A stretch of 64,000 nt of DNA from RGIG5057 sp964371585 (GTDB taxonomy: Bacteria > Bacillota > Clostridia > TANB77 > CAG-465), in the NCBI GenBank assembly GCA_964371585.1, contig CAYJMD010000005.1, forward strand, positions 1-64,000, in the 5' to 3' direction. The notes under the pieces were generated by a model. The model made no database searches. It saw only the letters and a list, made by a program, of their open reading frames with translations, and was not told the DNA's origin. Position numbers and translations under genes: made by a program. Shown piece after piece: positions 1 through 9,543 of this stretch (position 1 is the first letter of the stretch; each line of letters begins with the position of its first letter).

Positions 1-527
1 GCTTTTTTAATTTCTGCCTCTTCAATTTTAGCATCAACGATCTCTGCTGTAGTAGCTTCTAATACTTCTGTAACAACTTTATCAGCTTCTAATTCTTCTG
101 TAATAACTTTGTCTGGAGTAATAACAGTTTGTGGACCTTCTTCAGTTCCAACAATTATTTCTTCCTTAGCAACTAATTTATCTGTTACAATCTCATCAGC
201 AATAAACTGATCAGTAACTTCTAAGTAATTAGTAACAATCGGAAGTAATCCGAATACTAACATTGAAGCTACAACTGTGATTGGAACAAATATAGATCTT
301 CTGATAGCTGCTGTAATAGTTGCATTTTCTTTTCCAGCTTCATTTGCAGAAGCTAAGAAGTTTAATATCGCCATAAATGTAACGAATAGGATTGCTCCTC
401 TTGCCCATACGATAAGATCATTATTGATCACACCAAAAACAAAAGTAACGATTGAAGCTAAAATAAGTAGCATCATGATGATACACGTCACACGACGTTC
501 TGCAAAATAAAGTTTTAAATTTTTCAT
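1..527 (-). CDS. Hypothetical membrane protein, C-terminus cut by window edge
   Basis: About 175 residues are visible and the frame stays open to base 1. The ATG at 525-527 follows an AGGAG site (538-542). The protein begins with a short basic stretch (MKNLKLYFAERR), then has three hydrophobic segments at roughly residues 14-33, 40-57 and 80-98. A low-complexity acidic tail follows, rich in V, T, E, A and K with repeating VITEE/VVTEV-like steps, which looks like an extended or coiled exterior region. I do not recognise the family. Codons ending in C are more frequent than in neighbouring genes. Confidence 0.7.
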   Translation of the reverse strand, partial: MKNLKLYFAERRVTCIIMMLLILASIVTFVFGVINNDLIVWARGAILFVTFMAILNFLASANEAGKENATITAAIRRSIFVPITVVASMLVFGLLPIVTNYLEVTDQFIADEIVTDKLVAKEEIIVGTEEGPQTVITPDKVITEELEADKVVTEVLEATTAEIVDAKIEEAEIKK

Positions 528-578
528 AGTAATTAATCTCCTATTGTAATAAGTTTGTTTGATATATATATATAAAAC

Positions 579-602
579 CCATGATTTCCTCCATAATCAT
601 GG
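579..602 (-). promoter_or_regulatory. 5'-leader hairpin with AGGA-containing loop
   Basis: A perfect 8-bp inverted repeat (CCATGATT/AATCATGG) lies about 50 nt upstream of the start of the membrane-protein gene at 1-527. On the minus strand the loop reads ATGGAGGA. There is no adjacent T-run, so this looks like a leader structure rather than a terminator. Confidence 0.35.
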
Positions 603-702
603 ATGAATAAAAATAATTTATTATAATATAATTATAGCATACTTTACATAAAAAGTCAATAGTTGTGACATATTTTGATATTACATTTAAGTAAAAACAA
701 TT

Positions 703-755
703 TTTAAAAATAAAAATACACCTATAAGTAGACTTTCATCTATCTTATGGTGTAT
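703..755 (-). terminator. Rho-independent terminator of the NPQTG-protein gene
   Basis: On the minus strand ATACACCATAAG pairs with CTTATAGGTGTAT (one bulged base), followed by TTTTTATTTTT. It lies about 30 nt after the stop codon at 784. Confidence 0.8.
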
Positions 756-783
756 CATAATAACTTTTAATTAAGTTATAGTA

Positions 784-1632
784 TTATAATTTACCTGTTT
801 GTGGATTTTCAATCCAATCGTCTGGTTTTGGTTGTTCTGGTTCTGGTTTTGGTTCTGGATTAGGTGTTGGCTCTGGATCTGGAGTTGGTTCTGGCTCTGG
901 CTCAACAGCTTTTTCAATTATTTCAAAAGTGTTTGAGTAAACTGTTGTAGAAATATTACCTTCCGCATCAATTGCTGGTCCACCTGTAACAGCTATACTT
1001 TTGTTACCACCAACTGTACCTTGAATGTTACTTAAAGTTACAGTTCTTGTATTACCTGTTCCTGTTATACTTACATTAGCAGTAAAGTTATTTAATGTAA
1101 TATTACCTCTTTGTAAGTTAAATAGAACAACAGCAATATTATCAGAAGCTGTTACTGTATAAGTTAAACTTTCTCCAGCATACACTTGTGATTTACTTGG
1201 TCCTGTTATAGCTACTTTTGGAGCTTCAGTATCTTTTTGTTCAATTGTAAAAGTATTTGAGTAAACAGTTGTAGTCATATCACCTGTACTAGAAACACCC
1301 GGTCCTCCTGTTATAGCAATGCTATTATTTGAATCTGGAGTTCCTTGAACATTTGTTAATGTTATTGTTCTTGTATTACCTGTTCCTGTTATACTTACAT
1401 TGGCACTAAAGTTATTTAATGTTATATTACCTCTTTGTAAATTTATGAAAGCAACGTCTCCACTAAATACAGCAGTAAAACTAATTGTTCCACCTTGCTC
1501 TACTGTTCTACCACTAGAACCTTGGATATATAAACCTATTGGTCCTGCAGTTACAAAACTATTGATTGGCATAGCAGTCATTAATACTGTCATTAATAAT
1601 ACTATCGCACTAATTTTCTTTAATTTAATCAT
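784..1632 (-). CDS. Secreted two-repeat protein ending in an NPQTG-like motif
   Basis: 282 residues. A signal peptide at about residues 1-30 (MIKLKKISAIVLLMTVLMTA) is followed by two near-identical repeats of about 80 residues. Each contains NLQRGNITLNNF, ANVSITGTGNTRT, an ITGGP-type element and TTVYSNTF. A Pro/Glu-rich spacer (EPEPEPTPDPEPTPNPEP) resembles wall-spanning linkers. The protein stops at ENPQTGKL. NPQTG resembles sortase motifs, but the hydrophobic helix and basic tail of a normal sorting signal are missing. The gene lies just after a class B sortase, has its own consensus promoter and a good terminator, and has an AGGAGG site before the ATG. It is probably a secreted surface protein; its function is unknown. 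Confidence 0.8.
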   Translation of the reverse strand: MIKLKKISAIVLLMTVLMTAMPINSFVTAGPIGLYIQGSSGRTVEQGGTISFTAVFSGDVAFINLQRGNITLNNFSANVSITGTGNTRTITLTNVQGTPDSNNSIAITGGPGVSSTGDMTTTVYSNTFTIEQKDTEAPKVAITGPSKSQVYAGESLTYTVTASDNIAVVLFNLQRGNITLNNFTANVSITGTGNTRTVTLSNIQGTVGGNKSIAVTGGPAIDAEGNISTTVYSNTFEIIEKAVEPEPEPTPDPEPTPNPEPKPEPEQPKPDDWIENPQTGKL

Positions 1633-1665
1633 TTACATTCCTCCTTGATTAATTATTATATCTAT

Positions 1666-1694
1666 ATTATAACATACTTTTATTAAGTTGTCAA
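1666..1694 (-). promoter_or_regulatory. Sigma-A promoter for the NPQTG-protein gene
   Basis: TTGACA (1689-1694) and TATAAT (1666-1671) are separated by exactly 17 nt on the minus strand. This is a perfect consensus, about 35 nt upstream of the start codon. Confidence 0.85.
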
Positions 1695-1745
1695 TACAAA
1701 TCGTTTATTTTTAAAGTTATATATGTAATTTATTTTACATAATAT

Positions 1746-2504
1746 TTATTTTATTAATTTAGCTTGAATTACAAATCTACCATCTGGATCAAAGTAGTCA
1801 CATGTTGATAATGTAAGTACTGTAGAGTCTCCATCTACACTAACACCTGTATCATACATACTTTTACTTTTACACAGATTTAAGAATGAGCTATATTCAT
1901 CTTTGTTTGCAAATACTGTATCTATATAGAAGAAATCTGTTGTAGTTTGATATACTGCAAATATTTCCCATTTATAGTTACCATTTAAAGTTGAGAATTC
2001 TATTATTTTATGATCTTTATAGAAGTCTTCATTTTTATAATCGAATATTGGTCCAAAGCTTCTGTCATCTTCAGAGTTATGTCCATATATAATAAAGTGA
2101 GACATATTGTCCATATTATCTATATTATTTCTATAATCTAAAAATTCTTCTCCCCATACATCGTAATCATTATCTTTATTGTGTCTTAAATATCTGTTAT
2201 TATCTGAAGATTGGTAGATTGCTGTATCAAGTGCTGTTCCACCTATTTTAAGCCAACCTATTGCATCATTATACTTTAAGTTAAGAGCTATAACTTCTTC
2301 TTGAAGGTTTATTCCTCCATCTTCTGTTACTGTATTATCTTCTGGTACACCTTCTTCTTGCACATCGTCGTTTTGATCTGCTATTTCAACATTTCTTAAG
2401 TTAAAGTACCAATATGTAAATGTTGAAAATAATAGTAGTGCTACTAATACAACAATTCCTACTATTATACTTTTTTTATTTCTTCCTGTTTCAAAATTTT
2501 CCAT
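1746..2504 (-). CDS. srtB: Class B sortase (cysteine transpeptidase)
   Basis: 252 residues. One N-terminal membrane anchor (IIVGIVVLVALLLFSTFTYW, about residues 14-33) is followed by an acidic linker and the sortase barrel. The catalytic triad is visible: His in IIYGHNSED near residue 139, Cys in TLSTCDY near 235, and Arg in PDGRFVIQ near 243. The TLSTCDY signature and the overall size fit class B. Sortases cleave a sorting motif and join surface proteins to peptidoglycan or to each other. The gene lies between the giant adhesin and the NPQTG-ending protein, both plausible partners, although neither carries a complete classical sorting signal. It has its own promoter and an AGGAGG ribosome binding site. 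Confidence 0.92.
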   Translation of the reverse strand: MENFETGRNKKSIIVGIVVLVALLLFSTFTYWYFNLRNVEIADQNDDVQEEGVPEDNTVTEDGGINLQEEVIALNLKYNDAIGWLKIGGTALDTAIYQSSDNNRYLRHNKDNDYDVWGEEFLDYRNNIDNMDNMSHFIIYGHNSEDDRSFGPIFDYKNEDFYKDHKIIEFSTLNGNYKWEIFAVYQTTTDFFYIDTVFANKDEYSSFLNLCKSKSMYDTGVSVDGDSTVLTLSTCDYFDPDGRFVIQAKLIK

Positions 2505-2563
2505 AAATCAATCCTCCTGATTATTTAATTTTAATGTCCGCGTTTTTTGCAGACTATATTATT

Positions 2564-2592
2564 ATTATAACACACTTTACATAATAATGCAA
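2564..2592 (-). promoter_or_regulatory. Sigma-A promoter for the sortase gene
   Basis: TTGCAT (2587-2592), a 17-nt spacer and TATAAT (2564-2569) on the minus strand, about 60 nt before the start codon. Confidence 0.75.
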
Positions 2593-2633
2593 CATTTTAG
2601 CATTATTTTTTTAATTTTTTTATTTAGATTATT

Positions 2634-2661
2634 AAAGACAGGAACTTAAATTCCCGTCTTT
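2634..2661 (-). terminator. Terminator-like hairpin after the giant adhesin
   Basis: On the minus strand AAAGACGGGAA pairs with TTCCTGTCTTT (11 bp, one G-T wobble). The downstream T-run is weak. The hairpin lies 13 nt after the adhesin stop codon. Confidence 0.6.
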
Positions 2662-2673
2662 AGTAATATTTTA

Positions 2674-5600
2674 TTAGTTTCTTTTAAGTTTATTTATAAT
2701 TACAACTATTATTATAACCACTATTATAACTAAAATTGCAATTAGTCCTATCATAGTACTATTGCTTTCTAATAATTCTGTTTCCGATTCTGTTTTTGTT
2801 TTTATTTCTAATTCATATACTTTATCAAAACCATTTTCATCTGTTACAGTTATTTTATATGTACTATTTTCTTTTACTACAAATGTACCAGTTCCTTTTA
2901 CTACTGCTTTTGGATTTTCAGCTATTGCTTCTATTACAATTTGCTGACTTCCTAGAGGAACTTCAACTGTATAGTTAGTTTGATTTCCTGATAAAACATT
3001 AATCCCATCTACCTTTAATTCTTTTAAATCTGCATTAATAGTAATTGAAGATTTATTTACATTTATTGTATAAGTTCTAATACTTCCATCTTCTGCTGTT
3101 ACTTTTATTTCTATAACATTATTATTTCCTGATTCAAAGTTTTTATTACCTATAACTGTTGCTACTGCTTTTTCATTACTAAGTATATAACTTAAATCAA
3201 GTTCATTAATACTCGCATTAACATTTACATCATATTCTGTTACATCTTTATCAAATGTTATTTCATGATCTTCTATAGTAAGAGATTTTAGATAATTATC
3301 ATTTGATTTAGCTATAACTACTTCATCATCTTCATTATTATTGTCAGTATTTTCATTTTCTATAACTTGTTGTAATCTATTTACATTAATTACATATTCT
3401 TTTATATTTCCATTTTCTGCTGTTACTTTAATAACAATTTCATTAATTCCTACTTTAAAATTTTCATTACCTACTATTGTTACAACTGATGTATCACTTT
3501 CTGCTATAGCATTAATACTTAAACTAGTTACTGAGTTTTTAACATTCATTTCATAGTTAATAGTATCTTTATTAAATCTAGGATTTGTATTATATCCTGA
3601 TACATTCAATTCTTTTAAATTCACATTACTATCTAAAACTTTTTCTTCTTTTGTTACTATTATTACATAGTCTTGTGATACTCCATTTTCTGCTGTAACT
3701 GTAATAGTTACATTATTGTTACCAATAACTAGTGCATCATTACCTACAATATTAACTGTTGATTTTAAACTAGCTGCTAGTGCAATTACATTTATATTGT
3801 CTACATTATATGGAACACTAACACTATATTCTGTAGTATCTTCATTAAATACTGGACTTATACTATATCCTTCTACACTTAATGAACTTAATTTATTATT
3901 TGTATCCACTACATACTCTTCTCTAGTTATATTTAATACATATGTTAATTTAGTTATACCATCCTCAGCTGTTACTTCTATATTAAATGTATTTAAACCT
4001 TCATTTAATACTTTATTTCCTAAGTCACCAGCTTTAATATCTGCATCTATATCTGACGTTACCGCTGAAAGATTTACATTTGTTCTTGTCATTGGAACTG
4101 ACACATTATATGTATATGTTCCAGTTTCAAAGTTATTTACAAGTACATCATCTATTTTTATACTACTTAAGCTAGCATCTGTTTTATATGCTCTAGTTAC
4201 AACTACATCATATACTGCTACTACTCCGCTTTGTGATGTTACACTAACAGAGTAATTATTATCACCAGCTACTAAATTTATGCCTGTTCCCGAATCAAAT
4301 GTTGCACCTTCTGCTACTATCCCCACTACATCACTAGAAGAAATATTAGAAACAGAGCTTAAAACATTTACTTCATATTTACTTGTAGCACTATTATATA
4401 CTGCTGTATTTCCAAGTATAGTTAAACTTAGAAGAGAGTTATCTGAGTTTTCTTGTCTTATTATATTTAATATATATGTAGCTTTTGTTATTCCATCTTG
4501 AGCTGTTACTTCTATGCTATATCTATTTGAACCTACATTTAATACTTTATTTCCTAAATCATCAGCTTTAATACTAGCATCAGTATCTGAAGTTATAGCT
4601 GAAATATTTGCATTACTTGTAGCATAAGGTAAAATAACATCATATGTATAAGTATTAGGAGTAAATCTTACAACAGTTGTACCATTTACTTTTATATCAC
4701 TTAAGCTTGCATCTATTTTATATTTTCTAGTTATAACTATATCATATACAGCTTTTAGTCCGCTTTGTGATGTCACACTAATAGAATAATCATTATCTCC
4801 ATATTCTAAATTCATTCCTGATCCTAAGTTAAATGTTGCACCTTCTGCTACTACTGCTACTATATCACTAGAAAAAATGTTAGAATCACTACTTAATACT
4901 TTTACTTCATATTTACCTGTAGTACTATTATATACTGCTATGTTTCCTAGTACAGTTAAGCTTGTAAGGGAGTTATCTGGACTTCCTTCTCTTGTTATAT
5001 TTAATCTGTATGTTTGTTTAACATTAACATCATGAGCTGTTACTTCTATATCTAATACATTTTTTCCTACACTTAAATTTTTAACACCTAAGTCAGCAGC
5101 TTCAATAGTTGCATCCACATCTGTAGCCATAGCTAAAATATCCGCACTAGTTACTGTATGTGGAACAGTCATGCTATATTCTAATATAGATGAGTTAAAT
5201 CCAGCAATTGTAGTACCATTTACTTTTATATCATTTAAACTTGCATCTTTTTTATATGTATCTTCTACAGTTATTTCTACTGTTACTTTTCCTTCATCTG
5301 TTATTAAATCTACATTATATTTTCCACCTAAGTATGTTACATTTCTAATATCTGTTAAATCAGAAGATCTAATCTCTAATTTTTCTCCTGTTATAGTAGA
5401 GTATGCAACTGCATCTGTATGTTTAATAAGTGATTCTACAGTAATATTTTGAGCTTCTTCATTTGTTATTGTAGCATCTACTGCGCTAAGCCCAGAGTCA
5501 GTCATTCTTTCCATGCCAAATATAAGGACTTTAGTTTTACCTGTAGCAGTATTGGAATATCTATCATTTATATTTATTATTAAATCTGTTTCTAAGAAAT

Positions 5601-8600
5601 CTGTTGTAGCTACATCTTTAGCTGTAAATCTTATATATTTATCTCCAGAAACGAATGTTGAATATGTAAGCATATTCGAATTTGCTAATATTTCATATTC
5701 TCCTCCTAAACTTTCAAAGTAATGTGGAGAAATTATTCCAGCTGAGCTACTTTCACTATCTACTAATTGATACTGAGCTGAAGCAAGTGGATCAAGTAAT
5801 ATTATTTTAGGCATTTCAAGTGAAATTTCTTGCTTTTCAATATATCCCATATTAATATATGAAGCTGGATCAAGTGTTGGATCTATGTTTTTAACTGAAT
5901 CTTCTCCAACTATGATATCACTATCTATAGTGTAATCAGAACCTGTTTCATATGCAGTTACTACATAATTTGGATATGCATCCATAACTGGTTTGACCAT
6001 ATACTGAGAAATTTCACTAATATCTTCATGTGTAAAATTATATCTACCATTTGCATCTGTTTTAACAGTTACATTTATACCATCTTTTACTACTGGTAAA
6101 TATGTTCCGTCAGATTGCTTTCTGTATAATCCTACTTCTATATCATTTAATACTGAATCAGCTGATGAATTATATGTACCATCAAAATCTTCATCTACGA
6201 ACATTATTCCTTCTATGTTCATTAACACTAATTTAGCTCCAACTGGAGTTCCTTTTTTCCACCCTGAATATACAACATAGTCAACAGAAAAATATGGATT
6301 GAATATGTTCATTTCATTAACTTTAGAAGTAGTAGTTTCAAAAGTTTCATCTATAATTATTGGAACTTCTATATCTATAGTTTGTCCCATAGAAATATCA
6401 CCTTTAGCTACTATTTTAATCATATTAACCTGTGATATATCTACTGGATTTGCAACATACGAAGCTGTTGTTATTGTACTTTGTGTAACTCCAGTTCCAT
6501 AAGTTATTTCAAGATTTGGAGAATCAGCAATAAGCGATTCTAATTTCATGTTATACATGAAAGTTTCTGCTTGATATTCTGGTCCAAAGTTTTCTCCTTC
6601 TTTTGGAATTGGGAAGTATAGTACAAAATCACTTGCACTATATGGACTTGAATTTCTCACAGATATATTATAATGAGCAAGTAATCCTGGTGTATAGTTA
6701 ACCGCTGTTTCTGGATAACTTGGCATATATGTTGGGTATCTTGTAGTTTCATCTAAAGATAAATATGTATCCACAACAACATGATTATTTTTATTTATTG
6801 TAAGTGGATATGTCTTTGAAGTCAACATTCTATCAGTAGTTGTACCATTACCATTCAAATCTATTCCATCTTCAAGCATGTATCCACCGTTTCTATTGGT
6901 ACCTGTAGAACCTGTTTGTCCAAATGCAAAAATATCATTTATATTAAGTACATAACTATCTGTAGCTGTAGTATCTGTTGTAAAATCAAAAGCAACTTTT
7001 AGCTTTTGTTCTTTAATAGGATAATCAGTATATGCACCTATTATTCTATCTTCTAGTAATGTTACTTTATAATAGGTATCTTGACTACCATCTGGTGAAG
7101 TTATTTTATCTATGTTATAATTAAGTTCTTCATTTGTTACAGGATCTATAACTCTAATAGTACTTGGATGTATAGTTATGCCTTTATCTTCTCTGAATAT
7201 AAAATATGGATTTTCTATAATTAATGAATTACCATACATATATGCAAAAATATCAGCATACCCTACTGCATGTACTGTATCTCCTGCAGTAACTGCAGTC
7301 ACTAAATTTCCATCTTTATACATTTCACTTGTTCCATCTGGAACTATATTCACAAGATGACTGTCTAATTTAGAATTTGTATTTACTGTTATAAGTGTAT
7401 TTTCTTTATCGCCATCAACCCATGCAGATACTGTATGAGTAACTTCAGTAATACCTGATTTTTGCTTACCATACACAACAGCATTTGATACACTAGCTGA
7501 AGACGATGGACCATATGAATAATAACCAGATTTCATATATCCTATATTAGCAATTACTTCTGTAAAATATTCATCCGAATCTAATCCTAATGTAACAGCA
7601 TCTAGAGTCCATGATTTAGTAATATCATAACTCACAAATTCATCGTTTTTATTTGTTTTGTACATTATACTTACCGCATCAGTTGCTTTAGGAATTCTTA
7701 CTCTTTTAGCTTCAAAATTCGGATCAACTTTTACCTCATAGATTATATTTCCAGTTGCAAAAGGACTACTGTTTTTAAGATGTGTTATTCCTGAGTAACC
7801 TTCTGAAGTTTCATATAACGGATATAAGTTTGATGTTTGAGTTAAACTTATAGGGTTACCAAAATCATTTCTATCAGATACTGTTACAGAATCAAATACT
7901 ACTCCATCATCTGCAATACCGTCCAAGTTACTATCAGCTCTTTTTAAAATTTGAGTAAATTTTTTACCATCATATGTTGTGTACTCTATTACAGGAATAC
8001 CTGTTGTTGAGTATACTCCATTTGCTAAACCTTCTGGAACTTTATATTTTACTGATGTTCCATTATAGAAGAATCCATTTTCAAATGATATTTCTGCTTT
8101 ACCTATAGAGTCATCATGTGTAACTGTTTTACCTACCATAGTATTATTATCTGTATAAATATAGTTGTATGCTACTATTGATTGGAACTCCATACCCACA
8201 GGATAATATGTAGTTACTTTACCTTCTAAAACATAAATCATATTTTCAAGTTCAAAAGGATTTCTTGTATAATTATATATTGTTTCTGTATTCGTACTAG
8301 CTACAACATTTGATGTTGCATATGCATGATATCTTTCAAAATCAACCCAATAAGTAGGTGTATATTTGGCTGAAACATCTACAGAACTTTTAACTTCAAT
8401 ATCATTGTATTTAGCTGTAGCCACAATATCTTGCAGTATGTCATGGTCTCCATAAATTCTTTTATCATCACCTTTTACATAAAAAGTAAGTACAATTTTG
8501 TCAGCTGTTTCATTTAAAGTATATGTTACTGTGCCAAATGTACTATCTGTTGCAGTATGTACATTTGGAACAATTACTGAACTTATAGCTTGATTAGCAA

Positions 8601-9225
8601 GAGGTTGTCCTTCACCTAAAACATTTACAACACTAGAATTTACTGTTGAAGGTTTTACATAGTCTTGTGGTACTGGAACACCATTAGCTGAATACTCTAG
8701 TCCTTCTGGAACAGTTAAGCTTATACTCTTATTAGCAACCGTTTGCACTGGGAAATATGCAGTTAAAGTAACTACTTTACCAACAGAATCATACTTTTCA
8801 AAACTACCATCAAAATCATTTATAACCATCTCAATAGTAACATCTGAGTTTGTATCAGTTACAGTAACATCTTCTGCAGCTCTTGGTAAATCCGAAGTGA
8901 AGTTATCCCCATTAATAACATTCTGTGTAATATCTAAATTAAATACCAATACTGCTACTAAAGTGATACAAGCAACCATCGCTATTTTAAAACAATTAAA
9001 AGTAGTATTATTAGTTGTTTGTTTTTTTATTCTACTACTACTTAAACTTACTTTACTTTTGTTGCACAATATCTTAGTATTTTTTATTTCATTTACAAAC
9101 TTTATATTCGAATTAGTATTATTTTGTAATTGCTTCTTCTTATATCTCCTTTTTTTAATATTAAAAATCATTTTTTCTATAAAATTTTTATTTTTTCTTT
9201 TGTACTTTTTTACTCTTTTGTTCAT
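2674..9225 (-). CDS. Giant cell-surface adhesin with SdrD-B and cadherin-like repeats
   Basis: 2183 residues. The N-terminus is a very basic stretch of about 75 residues before a hydrophobic signal or anchor segment (about 78-97). A long beta-rich ectodomain follows. Near residues 1000-1110 is an SdrD B-like/Cna-B module (GIMFVDEDFDGTY, DANGRYNF). From about 1325 to 2140 lie about nine tandem repeats of the cadherin-like beta-sandwich family (DASLSDIKVNGTT, YSVSVTSQSG, VYDIVITR). The last 30 residues are a transmembrane helix (IGLIAILVIIVVIIIVVI) and a KLKRN tail. No LPXTG-like motif precedes that helix, so membrane anchoring is more likely than sortase anchoring. The start has an AGAGGAGATATTGAT site. 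Adhesin or envelope-scaffold function is inferred from architecture. Confidence 0.88.
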   Translation of the reverse strand: MNKRVKKYKRKNKNFIEKMIFNIKKRRYKKKQLQNNTNSNIKFVNEIKNTKILCNKSKVSLSSSRIKKQTTNNTTFNCFKIAMVACITLVAVLVFNLDITQNVINGDNFTSDLPRAAEDVTVTDTNSDVTIEMVINDFDGSFEKYDSVGKVVTLTAYFPVQTVANKSISLTVPEGLEYSANGVPVPQDYVKPSTVNSSVVNVLGEGQPLANQAISSVIVPNVHTATDSTFGTVTYTLNETADKIVLTFYVKGDDKRIYGDHDILQDIVATAKYNDIEVKSSVDVSAKYTPTYWVDFERYHAYATSNVVASTNTETIYNYTRNPFELENMIYVLEGKVTTYYPVGMEFQSIVAYNYIYTDNNTMVGKTVTHDDSIGKAEISFENGFFYNGTSVKYKVPEGLANGVYSTTGIPVIEYTTYDGKKFTQILKRADSNLDGIADDGVVFDSVTVSDRNDFGNPISLTQTSNLYPLYETSEGYSGITHLKNSSPFATGNIIYEVKVDPNFEAKRVRIPKATDAVSIMYKTNKNDEFVSYDITKSWTLDAVTLGLDSDEYFTEVIANIGYMKSGYYSYGPSSSASVSNAVVYGKQKSGITEVTHTVSAWVDGDKENTLITVNTNSKLDSHLVNIVPDGTSEMYKDGNLVTAVTAGDTVHAVGYADIFAYMYGNSLIIENPYFIFREDKGITIHPSTIRVIDPVTNEELNYNIDKITSPDGSQDTYYKVTLLEDRIIGAYTDYPIKEQKLKVAFDFTTDTTATDSYVLNINDIFAFGQTGSTGTNRNGGYMLEDGIDLNGNGTTTDRMLTSKTYPLTINKNNHVVVDTYLSLDETTRYPTYMPSYPETAVNYTPGLLAHYNISVRNSSPYSASDFVLYFPIPKEGENFGPEYQAETFMYNMKLESLIADSPNLEITYGTGVTQSTITTASYVANPVDISQVNMIKIVAKGDISMGQTIDIEVPIIIDETFETTTSKVNEMNIFNPYFSVDYVVYSGWKKGTPVGAKLVLMNIEGIMFVDEDFDGTYNSSADSVLNDIEVGLYRKQSDGTYLPVVKDGINVTVKTDANGRYNFTHEDISEISQYMVKPVMDAYPNYVVTAYETGSDYTIDSDIIVGEDSVKNIDPTLDPASYINMGYIEKQEISLEMPKIILLDPLASAQYQLVDSESSSAGIISPHYFESLGGEYEILANSNMLTYSTFVSGDKYIRFTAKDVATTDFLETDLIININDRYSNTATGKTKVLIFGMERMTDSGLSAVDATITNEEAQNITVESLIKHTDAVAYSTITGEKLEIRSSDLTDIRNVTYLGGKYNVDLITDEGKVTVEITVEDTYKKDASLNDIKVNGTTIAGFNSSILEYSMTVPHTVTSADILAMATDVDATIEAADLGVKNLSVGKNVLDIEVTAHDVNVKQTYRLNITREGSPDNSLTSLTVLGNIAVYNSTTGKYEVKVLSSDSNIFSSDIVAVVAEGATFNLGSGMNLEYGDNDYSISVTSQSGLKAVYDIVITRKYKIDASLSDIKVNGTTVVRFTPNTYTYDVILPYATSNANISAITSDTDASIKADDLGNKVLNVGSNRYSIEVTAQDGITKATYILNIIRQENSDNSLLSLTILGNTAVYNSATSKYEVNVLSSVSNISSSDVVGIVAEGATFDSGTGINLVAGDNNYSVSVTSQSGVVAVYDVVVTRAYKTDASLSSIKIDDVLVNNFETGTYTYNVSVPMTRTNVNLSAVTSDIDADIKAGDLGNKVLNEGLNTFNIEVTAEDGITKLTYVLNITREEYVVDTNNKLSSLSVEGYSISPVFNEDTTEYSVSVPYNVDNINVIALAASLKSTVNIVGNDALVIGNNNVTITVTAENGVSQDYVIIVTKEEKVLDSNVNLKELNVSGYNTNPRFNKDTINYEMNVKNSVTSLSINAIAESDTSVVTIVGNENFKVGINEIVIKVTAENGNIKEYVINVNRLQQVIENENTDNNNEDDEVVIAKSNDNYLKSLTIEDHEITFDKDVTEYDVNVNASINELDLSYILSNEKAVATVIGNKNFESGNNNVIEIKVTAEDGSIRTYTINVNKSSITINADLKELKVDGINVLSGNQTNYTVEVPLGSQQIVIEAIAENPKAVVKGTGTFVVKENSTYKITVTDENGFDKVYELEIKTKTESETELLESNSTMIGLIAILVIIVVIIIVVIINKLKRN
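3925..5250 (-). repeat. Alternating tandem beta-sandwich repeats inside the adhesin
   Basis: Two related modules alternate as A-B-A-B-A. Type A starts DASL(N/S)(D/S)IK and type B starts DNSL(T/L)SLT(V/I)LGN. Copies at about 4990-5250, 4735-4985, 4456-4715, 4195-4450 and 3925-4190 are similar at the DNA level, which suggests recent duplication of an A-B pair. Confidence 0.7.
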
Positions 9226-9543
9226 ATCAATATCTCCTCTTAAAAATTTATTTAAAATATTAATTTACGCAATTTTAAATTATCACATTATATATTTACA
9301 TTATACAACAAATTTTTTTATTTTCTAACAAAATCATAATTTTTTATTACTTTTTTCTAATTATTTTATTATTTTTAAATTTTACTAATATTTTATAATT
9401 TTTAGATAATAATATATGTGTGAACTAAATATTTTAGAACACAAAATATGTATTAGTAAAAAATTTAAACTATAAATTATTTATGTATATATTTTAAAAA
9501 TTTACTAATACTATTTCCATAAAGCTTAGGAGGTGAATATATA
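9226..9543. repeat. AT-rich gap with three copies of TTTACTAATA
   Basis: This 318-base gap between the adhesin start and the SASP gene holds no gene. TTTACTAATA occurs at 9382-9391 (+), 9451-9460 (-) and 9501-9510 (+), the last two forming an inverted repeat around about 40 nt. They lie upstream of the sporulation gene and could be protein sites. I could not fit a clear sporulation promoter. Confidence 0.35.

Noticed and set aside
2674..2780. LPXTG-type anchor on the adhesin
   Set aside because: There is a C-terminal helix and basic tail, but the residues before it (ESETELLESNST) contain no sortase pentapeptide.
3716..4255. Plus-strand open frame of 179 codons
   Set aside because: It lies antisense inside the adhesin repeats, has no ribosome site and mirrors the low-complexity coding strand.
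3925..5250. Regular repeats that could suggest a CRISPR array
   Set aside because: The repeats are about 260 nt, protein coding and diverged. There are no short direct repeats with unique spacers.
8897..9328. Plus-strand open frame of 143 codons, Leu/Phe-rich
   Set aside because: Antisense of the basic, AT-rich adhesin N-terminus and its upstream gap. The hydrophobic appearance comes from antisense Lys/Asn codons.
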